Assembly: GCF_018613155.1 (NCBI RefSeq)
Contig: NZ_JAGGQU010000025.1
Coordinates: 1-46,063 of the forward strand
Origin: Bacillus sp. ISL-55
Lineage (GTDB): Bacteria > Bacillota > Bacilli > Bacillales > Cytobacillaceae
Length of the DNA: 46,063 nucleotides
Direction: 5' to 3'
Under the pieces are notes generated by a model, which was given only the letters and a program-made list of their open reading frames with translations, was not told the origin of the DNA and did no database searches. The position numbers and the translations under genes are program-made. Shown here piece by piece: positions 9,186 through 17,898 of this stretch; position 1 is the stretch's first letter; every line of letters starts with the position of its first letter.

Positions 9186-10399
9186 CCTCTATTCACCTCC
9201 GAGAAGGCTTCCGCGAACTGGCCGTCATGTACCATGACAAGCCGGATTCCCCTGGCATTTGCCGAGGCTCTTAAATTTTTCTCCGTTTTTGTCGGGGATT
9301 CCTGGCCATTTTTAATCAGGAAAATGCTCACCGATGCGTTTCTTTGATTATAGAAGGCAGCTTTTTCAATCAACTCTTTCGTCAATTGGGCGGTTATCAG
9401 CATAATTGAATTGTTCTGCTGCGCTAAAAAGCTCTCTGCCTCAAGAACCCGATCAAACGATACGGGGCTCCCATCCTGAATTTTAGCAAGGTGATGGAGA
9501 AGCTGTTGCTGGTGGGCTTCCCCGCCGCGTGCCGGAAACGCCTTGCGCTCAGCGCTTAATGTCAATAAGCCCACCTGTGCGCCTTTTCGTAAAATTGCCC
9601 TGATCACCGAAGCTGTGAAAGAAACGACGACTTCAAAACGAGATTCAGGGGCACAATCCATTAAAATGACCACATCATGTGACTGCCTTTGTTCGAATTC
9701 CTTCGTCATAATGTCATTCCGCCTTGCAGTCGCCTTCCAGTTGATCCACGAAAAGCGGTCTCCCGGCTGGTACTCCCTAACCCCAATCGCCATTGAGGTA
9801 TCACGCTGGACACGCTCCTTCGAGGCGGTCATCCCCTGGTCAAAATGATGGGCAACCGGCCTATATACCATATCCTGATAAGCAGGATAAACCAGGATCT
9901 TATTTTCAACGGGCAATACCTTTTCTTTTTCAATTAATCCAAGCGGGTCTCCTGTTTTCAACTTGATGCCCATTAAGGTATGCTCACCTCGAGGAAGGTT
10001 TTCAATGGAATAGTCAAAACCGAATACCCTGTTGAATCCAGGAAACATCATCGTTTTCGCCTGTTGCAAATCCCTGTTTCCTGAAAGTGTATCACCGGCC
10101 TCTTCTTCCCCGATCGCATAAAACAGCGGGAATGCCACCTTCCTTTCAAGCACAATGCTAGCCTTGAACTTCTCGCCAGCGTTATATTCCTGTTTCGTAA
10201 ACACCCTTTCCACCTTGATATCCTTGATGGAATAAAGAGCGAGACCTAGGGCGTAGAGAGCAAATGGCAAGAAGCTGTAAAACAGGAACCAGCTGACAAA
10301 ACCTCCCTGGAACATCGCATAGGAAAAGGTGATCAAGATCAATAACAGTAAAACGATGAGCTTCCAAATTTCTTTGAACTTTTGGAAATATTTTTTCAT
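9182..10399 (-). CDS. yeaD: DUF58 domain protein with N-terminal membrane segments
   Basis: Two hydrophobic segments (about 13-32 and 38-57) anchor a cytoplasmic region. The C-terminal half holds the DUF58 signature REYQPGDRFSWINWKATAR and an Asp-rich start of a VWA-like fold (VVILMDCAPES). DUF58 proteins nearly always accompany MoxR ATPases, which are thought to act as chaperones on VWA-type partners. Here MoxR lies one base upstream and the transglutaminase overlaps downstream. The cellular role is not established. Length 405 aa is usual. Confidence 0.87.
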   Translation of the reverse strand: MKKYFQKFKEIWKLIVLLLLILITFSYAMFQGGFVSWFLFYSFLPFALYALGLALYSIKDIKVERVFTKQEYNAGEKFKASIVLERKVAFPLFYAIGEEEAGDTLSGNRDLQQAKTMMFPGFNRVFGFDYSIENLPRGEHTLMGIKLKTGDPLGLIEKEKVLPVENKILVYPAYQDMVYRPVAHHFDQGMTASKERVQRDTSMAIGVREYQPGDRFSWINWKATARRNDIMTKEFEQRQSHDVVILMDCAPESRFEVVVSFTASVIRAILRKGAQVGLLTLSAERKAFPARGGEAHQQQLLHHLAKIQDGSPVSFDRVLEAESFLAQQNNSIMLITAQLTKELIEKAAFYNQRNASVSIFLIKNGQESPTKTEKNLRASANARGIRLVMVHDGQFAEAFSEVNRG

Positions 10400-10400
10400 A

Positions 10401-11354
10401 TTACTTCACGAGCCTCTGGACCGGGACAGGCACTCTCGCCAACACTCTGTTGACGACATCCTCGGTTGTAATCCCCTCGAACCTGGCCTCTGATTTTAAA
10501 ATGATCCTGTGGGCGAAAACAAATGGAGCAAGGTACTGAATATCATCCGGAATGACATAATCCCTTCCATAAATGAACGCATAAGCCTGGGCAGCCTTCA
10601 TCAAAGCGATCGATCCACGAGGGCTGACACCGAGATATACACTCGAATGTCCGCGGGTCCGGTTAGCCAATTCCACAATATATCGCTTCAGTGTATCGTC
10701 TACTACCACTTCTTTGATACTCTGCTGCAGTTCGCGCAGATCTTCAAGTGATACAACAGGCTGTAAGTCTTCTATCGGAAGATTCCGCTGCGCACGGTTC
10801 AAAACTTCCATTTCTTCTTCCGGTGCAGGATATCCCATTTTCATTTTTAACAGGAAACGGTCTAGCTGTGCTTCCGGCAATGGATACGTACCTTCATAAT
10901 CAATCGGATTCTGTGTCGCCATAACGAAAAACGGCTTACCGAGCAAGTGTGTCACACCATCTACCGTCACACTATGCTCTTCCATTCCTTCGAGCAGCGC
11001 AGACTGGGTCTTCGGAGAGGTTCTGTTGATTTCATCTGCAAGAATGATATTGCCCATGATGGGACCCGGCCTGAATTCAAACTCCATTTCCTTTGGATTG
11101 TAGATCGAAACCCCAGTCACATCAGATGGCAACAGATCTGGTGTAAACTGAATCCTCCTGAACTTGGCGCTTACAGACTTCGCCAGTGCCCGAACCATCA
11201 TCGTCTTACCGACTCCTGGCACGTCCTCAAGCAGCACATGGCCGCCGGCAAGCAATGCAATCAAGCTTAGCTCCGCCACATTACGCTTACCCGTCATAAC
11301 CTTATCAATATTTTCCAGAATTCTTTCAACTGTTGGATTCATCTGATTCCGCAC
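10401..11354 (-). CDS. yeaC: MoxR-family AAA+ ATPase
   Basis: This is a AAA+ ATPase of the MoxR/RavA group. It has Walker A GVGKT near 47-51, Walker B IILADEINR near 103-110, sensor ATQNP, the conserved PLPEAQLDRF, and the C-terminal lid domain. It probably remodels the DUF58 partner encoded one base downstream. The start is not fixed: GTG at 11354 lies 8 nt after GGGGG, TTG at 11357 lies 5 nt after it, and an ATG occurs at 11342. I chose the GTG by spacing. It is first in the three-gene operon. Confidence 0.9.
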   Translation of the reverse strand: MRNQMNPTVERILENIDKVMTGKRNVAELSLIALLAGGHVLLEDVPGVGKTMMVRALAKSVSAKFRRIQFTPDLLPSDVTGVSIYNPKEMEFEFRPGPIMGNIILADEINRTSPKTQSALLEGMEEHSVTVDGVTHLLGKPFFVMATQNPIDYEGTYPLPEAQLDRFLLKMKMGYPAPEEEMEVLNRAQRNLPIEDLQPVVSLEDLRELQQSIKEVVVDDTLKRYIVELANRTRGHSSVYLGVSPRGSIALMKAAQAYAFIYGRDYVIPDDIQYLAPFVFAHRIILKSEARFEGITTEDVVNRVLARVPVPVQRLVK

Positions 11355-11628
11355 CAAAATTTCCCCCTTAAAATCTATTTATCTACGTTAACCATTACTT
11401 TTTTTATTCCAATATGTCTATATTCGCTATTTTCTGTAAAAATCCTGTAATACTCAGCATGAAATATCACCACTTAGTGGTAGACGAAAGATTGCGGGGG
11501 AATGTTTCATGATAAGAATAAAAAACACAATCAACTCGAGCTGCTCAAAGCTAACGCTCCTCACAAGTATCAAGGAAGCAAACTCGAATATGAAAACCGG
11601 CTAGGCTCTGGAGCTGGAAATCATGAAA

Positions 11629-11656
11629 TAAAAAAACGGCCTCATCCCAAGAAGCC
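11629..11656 (-). terminator. Terminator of the 124-residue hypothetical gene
   Basis: GGCTTC pairs with GAGGCC (one G-U) and is followed by GTTTTTTT on the minus strand, 27 bp past the stop at 11683. Confidence 0.65.
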
Positions 11657-11682
11657 ACCATCAACTATTATATTAATTCTAT

Positions 11683-12057
11683 TTAACTTGCAGCCTTCGG
11701 AATCGCACCCATGCCCTCAAGGATGATTTTCGCATCATTATTCAAATATGCTTCGATATCATTCCGTAAAAACAGCAGTGAGTGATCCCTGACGATAACC
11801 TTCAAGCCTCTCAAGTCAAATTTTGAGGCATAGCTATTGACTGTATTGATGACCGCCATATCTTTCCTTGTAAGCGGCAGATGCCCAGCTTCCATCCGTT
11901 TCGTCAAAAACTCAAGCAATTCCCTCGCATTTGATACTAAACGGCTGCGATTCTCGTTGATGACTTCGATGTTCTCTTCCATATACATTCTTGCGGCAGC
12001 AAAATCGAGCTCCTCGACACAATTGTTGATCCTGGCAATCAAGTCCAATACATGCAT
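11683..12057 (-). CDS. Hypothetical cytoplasmic protein, 124 aa
   Basis: I do not recognise this protein by family. It is mostly alpha-helical by composition (MHVLDLIARINNCVEELD..., FAAARMYMEEN), has no signal peptide or membrane helix, and ends in a small hydrophobic segment (YLNNDAKIILEGMGAIP). GGAGG lies eight bases before the ATG and a good terminator follows, so it is very likely a real monocistronic gene. No catalytic motif is visible. Confidence 0.7.
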   Translation of the reverse strand: MHVLDLIARINNCVEELDFAAARMYMEENIEVINENRSRLVSNARELLEFLTKRMEAGHLPLTRKDMAVINTVNSYASKFDLRGLKVIVRDHSLLFLRNDIEAYLNNDAKIILEGMGAIPKAAS

Positions 12058-12374
12058 TACCTTCTCCTCCTGGTGTACAAACTCTGCTTATCTTCTATAT
12101 CGGCTTGTAATCCTGCCACTCCATCATTTATGTATAAATTAGGGAATAAGGCATAGGGTTATAGATTGATTGTAGGTAGAACAGGCTATATTAGCAGTTG
12201 GCTGCATAAGGGCACATTCCATGGAGTAATGTACCCTCATACACCATATTCCAGTTACATAAGGGCTCATTTCTTGGTTAATTGAACCCTTATGCATGTT
12301 GTTCGGTACGGGTAGTTCCGTCAATCTTCCATTCATGAGCAGGAGCTGGTTTTCACCAGCTGCCGACTCCTTCT
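12058..12374. other. Intergenic region with two related hairpins
   Basis: No gene is seen in these 317 bases. Two similar inverted-repeat units occur. At 12207-12241 the arms GGGCACATT and AATGTACCC pair with one mismatch. At 12258-12297 the arms CATAAGGG and CCCTTATG pair perfectly. Both units begin with (G/A)CATAAGGGC. Near 12340-12365 a hairpin AGCTGGT/ACCAGCT without a U-run follows the lipase stop. Confidence 0.5.
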
Positions 12375-13841
12375 TTATCTATGAGTCTTACCATTCTCAT
12401 CAACATAGACTGATTCAATGACGGTCCTTTCGAAAGGCTTACCTTTTGCGTCAACTCGAGTTATTTCTGTTGTTAGGTTGTATACACCTGGCTCGGTGAG
12501 GTCACCATCAAGCACCTTGCCTGTTTTCGAGCCTTTCCCTGCTTCTTTTAGCTTCTTTTGGCTATCTCGGTCATATTTAATCCACTTTGTTTTATAGGAA
12601 GCTTTCACATTTTGATTCTTATCCTTTTTCAGTTCAACATCAAGAGGACTGTCGATGCCGACCACTAGCAGGTAAGCCGCCGCTGGTCCTGTTACGTTCC
12701 ACCTTCCAGCTGCTGGTTTTGCGATCTCAAACATATGGACCCAGGCTCCTTTAAAGAAGTCACCCTTATCCTGTTCGATTTTTGCCGCCTTATATTCCTG
12801 TCCATCTGGCCCCTTTAATTTTAGCGACGCCATTTTCTTTTCACTGAGGAATGCCATTTGGAAGCCTTCTGCTCCATCTTCAATCACGAAGCTTTCCTGG
12901 ATTGCTTTTTTAGCTTTACCGCCTTTGACAATCTGATTTGTATCGGGTTCTGCCACGATGCTCTCCGCTGCTGAAAATGAACTTGCAGCTGCTGGCTGTT
13001 CTGACATTGTATATGGCTTGAATACTGAGAAAGTATGCGAGCCCTCGCGAATGGTCGTATGGTTCCAGGCACCTTCCCGGACGATTGTTCCGCCCGGCAA
13101 ACGGGAGCTGTTGACTGTGACAACACCGTCATTGGAGCCATAGCTTCTTAGATACAGTCCGCCCCAATACAATGCACTGCCGAATGAGCCCCATTTATAT
13201 CCGCCAAGTGTATAGTAGCGGTTCTTGGAAGAGTTCGAATGGCTATCTGTCATGCTGCGGAAATACCTCATATTTCCTGTTTGAAGCGAGCGTGTTGCAT
13301 CATTATTGTTTCCAAGCAATGCTGCCAGCCACCAGGCTGAGCTGCTGTGCGCAAGATCCGAAAGTTGTGTGCCATGATGTGGCGATGAAAGAGTAATGAC
13401 ATTTGATACATACTGATGAGCGCCGTAATGGACAAGCGCTGTCTGGGTATCGACTCCGCCTTTGCTGTGCCCGACCACTACCAGTTTCTTGTTACCGAAA
13501 TACTCATAAATTTGTTTTAGTTTTCCAGCCAGCATCGCACCGTTATCCCACATGTCCCTTTCTGGATACAGATCAATGAATGCTGTTTGATAACCATTAG
13601 CCAGCGCGGTTTGATACATATCATTGCCGTCCCACCAAACAGAAGCTGAACTGTTATACCCATGAATGAACACAATCGGTGCTTTGGCCGGATCAATTGT
13701 TGAAGGGTCAGTACCCAGGTACCATGTTCCCGGGACACCCGAAGTACCTCCACCCAAGTCGCCCGCTCTTACTCCAACAGGTACCATCAGCAATAAAACC
13801 ATCAATAATGACATTATTCTCTTACTCCTTCTCAAACCCAT
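12375..13841 (-). CDS. Secreted lipase/esterase with alpha/beta hydrolase fold
   Basis: This is a secreted ester hydrolase. Residues 1-26 form a signal peptide (basic RRSKR, hydrophobic core, VRA cleavage). The alpha/beta hydrolase domain has the oxyanion HGYN at 60-63, the nucleophile elbow GHSKGG with S126, a likely acid in SNDGVV and a histidine in WNHTTIREGSHTF. A C-terminal region of about 200 residues is beta-rich and resembles an appended domain. The start is uncertain: ATG 13841 lies very close to the GGGAGGGG ribosome binding site, a TTG two codons on has better spacing, and a GTG seven codons upstream overlaps the binding site. The natural substrate is unknown. It is monocistronic; no strong U-run terminator follows. 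Confidence 0.85.
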   Translation of the reverse strand: MGLRRSKRIMSLLMVLLLMVPVGVRAGDLGGGTSGVPGTWYLGTDPSTIDPAKAPIVFIHGYNSSASVWWDGNDMYQTALANGYQTAFIDLYPERDMWDNGAMLAGKLKQIYEYFGNKKLVVVGHSKGGVDTQTALVHYGAHQYVSNVITLSSPHHGTQLSDLAHSSSAWWLAALLGNNNDATRSLQTGNMRYFRSMTDSHSNSSKNRYYTLGGYKWGSFGSALYWGGLYLRSYGSNDGVVTVNSSRLPGGTIVREGAWNHTTIREGSHTFSVFKPYTMSEQPAAASSFSAAESIVAEPDTNQIVKGGKAKKAIQESFVIEDGAEGFQMAFLSEKKMASLKLKGPDGQEYKAAKIEQDKGDFFKGAWVHMFEIAKPAAGRWNVTGPAAAYLLVVGIDSPLDVELKKDKNQNVKASYKTKWIKYDRDSQKKLKEAGKGSKTGKVLDGDLTEPGVYNLTTEITRVDAKGKPFERTVIESVYVDENGKTHR

Positions 13842-13949
13842 ACCCCTCCCTTTTTTTCGCACATCGTTAAAAAGTATTATGTTATTGTCCTAATTAGAAG
13901 GGTATTTCGGTTTATTTAGATTGGGAAAATAGTATTATCTGTTTTTCTG

Positions 13950-13988
13950 CATAAGAAGAGCCTGCCAAAAATCTGACAGGCCTCTCCC
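13950..13988 (-). terminator. Probable terminator of the substrate-binding lipoprotein gene
   Basis: AGAGGCCTGTCA pairs with TGGCAGGCTCT (imperfect), directly after the stop at 13991; the U-run is weak (TCTTCTTA). Confidence 0.45.
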
Positions 13989-13990
13989 TA

Positions 13991-14986
13991 TTACTCTCCT
14001 ACAATCTTGGCGTCCTTGAGCAAGTCCTCAGTCAGCGTGATGCCTTCCTCTTTAGCTGCATTCTTATTAACGATTAGTTCCAGGTTTTCAGGAAATCCGA
14101 CAGGTAATTCGCTCGGCTTTTTACCCTTAAGGATCTCTACCGCCATCTTACCAGTCGTGTAGCCCAAGTCGTGATAATCAAATCCATAGGAAGCAAACGT
14201 TCCGCGTTTTACCGAATCCCCATCACCGGAAAAGATTGGGATGTCGTTGTCATTTGCTACCGCGATGACAGATTCAAGAGCAGCGACAACAGTGTTATCC
14301 TTTGGTATATACAGTACGTCAACACGGCCAACCATCGATTCAGCCGCCTGCTTAACTTCTGAGCTTGTTGATATGGTTGTTTCCACCGCTTCTAGCCCTG
14401 CTTCCTTTATCGCTTCCTTTGCATTTTTAACATTTATGACAGAGTTTGGCTCACCATTGTTAAAAATGATTCCGACCTTTTTCGCATCAGGGACGAATTT
14501 TTTGATTGAAGCGATTGTATTCTTGATGGCATCTGGATGAGTATCAGATGTTCCAGTCGCATTTCCGCCGGGCTTTTCAAAACTTTGTACAAGTTCCGCA
14601 GAGACTGGATCGGTAATGGCAGAGAACAGAATTGGTATATCCTTCGTCGCCTGGACTGCCGCCTGCGCACTAGGTGTCGCAATCGCTAAAATAAGGTCAT
14701 TCTTATCCGAAACCAGCTTTTGGGCAATCGAAGCATTGTTATTCATGTCCCCCTGGGCATTCTGGTAATCCAGCTTGAGATTCTTGCCTTCTTCATAGCC
14801 TGCATCCTTAAGGGCAGCAATAAAGCCCTCTCTTGTCGCATCCAGAGATGGGTGCTCAACAATCTGGGTGATTCCGATTTTAACCATCTTTTCTTTCTTG
14901 TCTCCGCTCGCCTGATTACTGCCGCCGCCGCACGCTGCAAGCATGAGCATCGCACCGCTTAATATAACTGCCAGACTCTTCTTCAT
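13991..14986 (-). CDS. ABC transporter substrate-binding lipoprotein (PF04392/TrpX-like)
   Basis: This is an extracytoplasmic solute receptor anchored by lipid. A short signal peptide ends in the lipobox LAAC with C19, followed by a Gly/Ser linker. The mature part has the type-1 periplasmic fold of the ABC_sub_bind family (VKIGITQIVEHPSLDATREGF, FSAITDPV, GTSDTHPD). Relatives bind tryptophan, tyrosine or similar amino acids, but the ligand here is unknown. The start at 14986 has GGGAGG seven bases upstream. No permease or ATPase gene adjoins it, although family members usually sit in a three-gene operon, so it is an orphan in this window. An inverted repeat overlaps its promoter. Confidence 0.88.
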   Translation of the reverse strand: MKKSLAVILSGAMLMLAACGGGSNQASGDKKEKMVKIGITQIVEHPSLDATREGFIAALKDAGYEEGKNLKLDYQNAQGDMNNNASIAQKLVSDKNDLILAIATPSAQAAVQATKDIPILFSAITDPVSAELVQSFEKPGGNATGTSDTHPDAIKNTIASIKKFVPDAKKVGIIFNNGEPNSVINVKNAKEAIKEAGLEAVETTISTSSEVKQAAESMVGRVDVLYIPKDNTVVAALESVIAVANDNDIPIFSGDGDSVKRGTFASYGFDYHDLGYTTGKMAVEILKGKKPSELPVGFPENLELIVNKNAAKEEGITLTEDLLKDAKIVGE

Positions 14987-15097
14987 CCTTTGACCTCCCA
15001 AAATTCACGAAAATTTCTATGCATCGTCTTGGTGAATGAAATAGTCGACTGTCTGTCCTCCTTATGTAATCGTTTTTATATTATTTTTAATATTCTG

Positions 15098-15129
15098 ATA
15101 TTAACACGTACTATTGTTTAGGACAATAG
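15098..15129 (-). promoter_or_regulatory. Promoter with overlapping inverted repeat (possible operator) upstream of the lipoprotein gene
   Basis: TTGTCC (15121-15126), a 17-bp spacer and TAATAT (15098-15103) form a minus-strand promoter. A palindrome CTATTGT-5-ACAATAG (15111-15129) overlaps the -35. Such placement fits a repressor operator; the regulator is unknown. Confidence 0.5.
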
Positions 15130-15177
15130 AAAATTTTTAATTTAAATATTATATATACAATAGTTTTATGTACCTTT

Positions 15178-15214
15178 GAAAAACTGAAAGGACCCTCATC
15201 AGTGAGAGTCCTTC
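15178..15214 (-). terminator. Terminator of the BCCT transporter gene
   Basis: AAGGACTCTC pairs with GAGGGTCCTT across a 6-nt loop, followed by TCAGTTTTTC on the minus strand, about 70 bp after the stop. Confidence 0.55.
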
Positions 15215-15284
15215 CTATGCCAATTAATATGAAAGTTGCTTAAAATATAATTAAACTTTATACATATACAACGCGCCACTGTTT

Positions 15285-16826
15285 TTAAATAGGATTAGGA
15301 TCTGGCTTATCCTCTTTTTTAAGGGTTTTCCCTTTTTCCTTTTTCGGCTTTTTTTCAAGAGCCTCTGTCCTAAAGTCTTTCAATATTGAGAAGGACATAG
15401 CAATCAATACAAAGGTCAATGGAAAGGCACTGACAATGATGGCTGTTTGCAAAGCACTAAGTCCACCAGAGAGCATAAGTACGACAGCAGAGGCTGATAG
15501 AAAAAGCCCCCAGATAATTTTCACGATATTTGGAGGATTCAAGTCTCCTTTCGCTGTTTGCATCCCTAAGACGAATGTAGCTGAGTCAGCCGAAGTAACA
15601 AAGAATGTTGTAATAAGAATTAATGTAATAATGACCAATGCACCGGAGAATGGTAAAAGGTCATATACGTAAAACAGGGCTGTTTCTAAGCTTTGACCGG
15701 ATATGTTGGCACCTTCAAAGTATTCGAAGTAAATAGCCGTTCCTCCAAATACCGCAAACCAGAAGGCACAAACAAGTGTGGGAATGATGAGTACGGCAAT
15801 CATGAACTCCCTCACCGTCCTTCCTTTGGAAACACGGGCAATGAATGTCCCTACAAAGGGTGCCCAGGCAATCCACCATGCCCAGTAAAAGATCGTCCAG
15901 TCTTTTATCCAGCCAGCTTGCTCTTCGTTAAATGGAGTCAATCTTAAACCCATGCTCGGAAGGTTTTGCACATAGCTCCCAAGCGTTGTCGTGAACAGGT
16001 CAAGGACAAAGCCTGTTGGACCTAAGATCAATAACCCAAAAAGCAAAAGGACAGCTAGAATCAAGTTCGCATTGCTTAAATACTTAATTCCCTTTTGCAG
16101 ACCAGTGCTGGCAGATAGGAGAAAGAGAACAGTAACAATAGCTATGATAATAAGCTGAATCGTGAAGTTATTTGGTATTCCCGCAACATAGTTTAGACCT
16201 CCATTTATCTGTGCCGCTCCCAATCCTACAGATGCTGCTACACCAAAAATCGTTGCAAATACAGCGACTACATCTACGGTGGTTCCGATTATTCCTTTTG
16301 AGCGCTCCCCTATCAATGGCATGAGGGTAATACTCATCAGACCAGGTTTCTTTTTCCTGAATTTATAGTATGCCAGGACAAGTGCGATAACAGCGTAAAT
16401 AGCCCAGGCATGAAAACCCCAATGCATGTAAGTGTATCTTAAAGCAATTTTCGCTGCCTCAGGTGTGCCCCCTTCACCAATCGGCGGATTTACAAAATGT
16501 GAAATAGGCTCCGAGACCCCAAAGAAAAGCAACCCGATACCCATGCCAGCACTGAACAACATTGCAAACCATGTTGCACGGCTGAAGTCAGGCTTGTCCT
16601 CATCTGCTCCTAACTTGATTTTTCCATACTTGCTAAAAATCAAAAATAACGCAAACAGGAGGAAGAAAGAAGCTGCTAGTTGATAAAACCATCCAAAAGT
16701 GTCTAAAAAGAATCCCTTGGCCTCATCCATTACTTCACCTAATTGAATTGGAGCTACCACACCCCAAATCACAAATCCACTCGCAATGACGAGAGAAATC
16801 CAGAATACCTTTGATACCTTGTTCAC
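15285..16826 (-). CDS. BCCT-family betaine/choline/carnitine-type transporter (OpuD-like)
   Basis: This is a secondary transporter for compatible solutes such as glycine betaine, driven by sodium. The 513 residues hold 12 hydrophobic segments and the family motifs GMGIGLLFFGVSEPISHF, MHWGFHAWAIYAV and FYWAWWIAWAPFVGTFIAR, rich in the tryptophans that bind the quaternary amine. GTG at 16826 is preceded by GGGGAG at eight bases; an upstream extension of 28 codons is open but lies before this site. Length agrees with B. subtilis OpuD (512 aa). The charged C-terminal tail (KKPKKEKGKTLKKEDKPD) is typical of osmosensing members. The exact solute cannot be read from sequence. Confidence 0.9.
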   Translation of the reverse strand: MNKVSKVFWISLVIASGFVIWGVVAPIQLGEVMDEAKGFFLDTFGWFYQLAASFFLLFALFLIFSKYGKIKLGADEDKPDFSRATWFAMLFSAGMGIGLLFFGVSEPISHFVNPPIGEGGTPEAAKIALRYTYMHWGFHAWAIYAVIALVLAYYKFRKKKPGLMSITLMPLIGERSKGIIGTTVDVVAVFATIFGVAASVGLGAAQINGGLNYVAGIPNNFTIQLIIIAIVTVLFLLSASTGLQKGIKYLSNANLILAVLLLFGLLILGPTGFVLDLFTTTLGSYVQNLPSMGLRLTPFNEEQAGWIKDWTIFYWAWWIAWAPFVGTFIARVSKGRTVREFMIAVLIIPTLVCAFWFAVFGGTAIYFEYFEGANISGQSLETALFYVYDLLPFSGALVIITLILITTFFVTSADSATFVLGMQTAKGDLNPPNIVKIIWGLFLSASAVVLMLSGGLSALQTAIIVSAFPLTFVLIAMSFSILKDFRTEALEKKPKKEKGKTLKKEDKPDPNPI

Positions 16827-16950
16827 TTCAGCCACTCCCCATGATGAATTTCCATACAAGATACGGTTATCTTGCCCGAAATCAAGGCTTGCATTCGCGA
16901 ATATCCCCATATCGGAGGGGCATTATTTTCCCAAAATTCTGTACAAGTGC

Positions 16951-16979
16951 CTATTATTATGTATTTATTAAGTTACCAA
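16951..16979 (-). promoter_or_regulatory. Candidate promoter of the BCCT gene
   Basis: TTGGTA (16974-16979), 17 bp, TAATAG (16951-16956) on the minus strand, leaving a leader of about 115 nt that contains small hairpins (for example AAGATA/TATCTTG near 16860-16876). Confidence 0.4.
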
Positions 16980-17056
16980 TAAAGAGTATGATAGAAAGTA
17001 AAAAGGCTGTTTCGAAGTATACGAAAAGAGTCCTGAACAAAGAAAGAGGTAAGCAA

Positions 17057-17581
17057 ATGAATGCAGCATACTCAACAACCAAAGAAACAACTAAAACAAA
17101 AGTTTTAGTCATCAATGCTCTTTTTATTGCATTGACCGTTGTAGCAACCATGTTCATCAATATCAGGCTCCCGATCATGGGGAATGGAGGCCTGATCCAT
17201 ATGGGCAATATCCCTTTATTTATTGCCGCTTTCGTCTACGGCAGGAAAACAGGTGCAATAGCAGGAGCGTTCGGAATGGGCTTGTTCGACATCATCTCTG
17301 GATGGGCATTGTGGGCGCCTTTCACTTTCGTGATCGTAGGCGCAATGGGCTATGTAGCTGGATTGATGGCTGAAAAAATGCCTGGCAAGAAAGTGTATGT
17401 GTACTCTCTTGCAGTGATCGTTGCCCTTGTCATTAAAATCGTAGGCTACTATTTTACCGAAGTGGTCCTATACGGAAACTGGATTCAGCCATTCGGTTCA
17501 ATTCCAGGAAACGTCATGCAGGTCGTCATTGCCGGTCTGATTGTTATTCCACTTGTGGGACGAATCAAGAAGCTATTATAA
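17057..17581 (+). CDS. ECF transporter S component (ECF-ribofla_trS-type)
   Basis: This is a small membrane protein of 174 residues with five to six hydrophobic segments, acting as the substrate-binding S component of a group II ECF vitamin transporter. Recognisable features are KVLVINALFIALTVVATMF, the NGGLIHMGNIPLFIAA stretch and GMGLFDIISGWALWAPF, all typical of the PF07155 family. The ATPase and T components would be encoded elsewhere and shared. Substrate is unknown (a vitamin or cofactor precursor is likely). ATG 17057 has GAGGT six bases upstream; a longer in-frame opening upstream overlaps the divergent BCCT gene and is ignored. A strong terminator follows. Confidence 0.83.
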   Translation: MNAAYSTTKETTKTKVLVINALFIALTVVATMFINIRLPIMGNGGLIHMGNIPLFIAAFVYGRKTGAIAGAFGMGLFDIISGWALWAPFTFVIVGAMGYVAGLMAEKMPGKKVYVYSLAVIVALVIKIVGYYFTEVVLYGNWIQPFGSIPGNVMQVVIAGLIVIPLVGRIKKLL

Positions 17582-17591
17582 ATACACAACA

Positions 17592-17630
17592 AAAACCCCC
17601 TATGGAGTTTTACTTCAAAGGGGGTTTTAT
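17592..17630 (+). terminator. Terminator of the ECF S component gene
   Basis: AAAACCCCCT pairs with AAGGGGGTTTT around a 14-nt loop, followed by TTTTATT, 10 bp after the stop. Confidence 0.85.
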
Positions 17631-17898
17631 TATATCCATTGATACAGGCCTTTTCTTATTGATATTTTGTCGAACGCGTAATCATAAATTGTAGATATTT
17701 CTCGGGAAATTGTTGAATTTTGAAGGTGGGGTTCTATTTGAATTTTTTCTCCGGAGGCTATTTGAAAGGATTCTCGATTGCGTATCGTCAGGCGATATAC
17801 AATTAATCCGCCTAAAACACGGCACATACACCCTTAGCAGTGCTCATATTCATATCGGCCAGCAAGGGTATATAAGCATACAAGATTTTGCATATACC
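17631..17898. other. Intergenic region without a convincing gene
   Basis: Short openings occur on both strands but none has a ribosome binding site or protein-like composition. A hairpin GCGTATCGTC/GGCGATATAC (about 17779-17801) and the inverted GGTATAT/ATATACC (about 17867-17898) lie here; neither has a U-run. Confidence 0.4.

Noticed and set aside
11502-11726. A 74-codon opening on the plus strand
   Set aside because: Its start abuts GGGGG with only one base spacing, and its 3' half crosses the terminator and coding end of the minus-strand gene at 11683.
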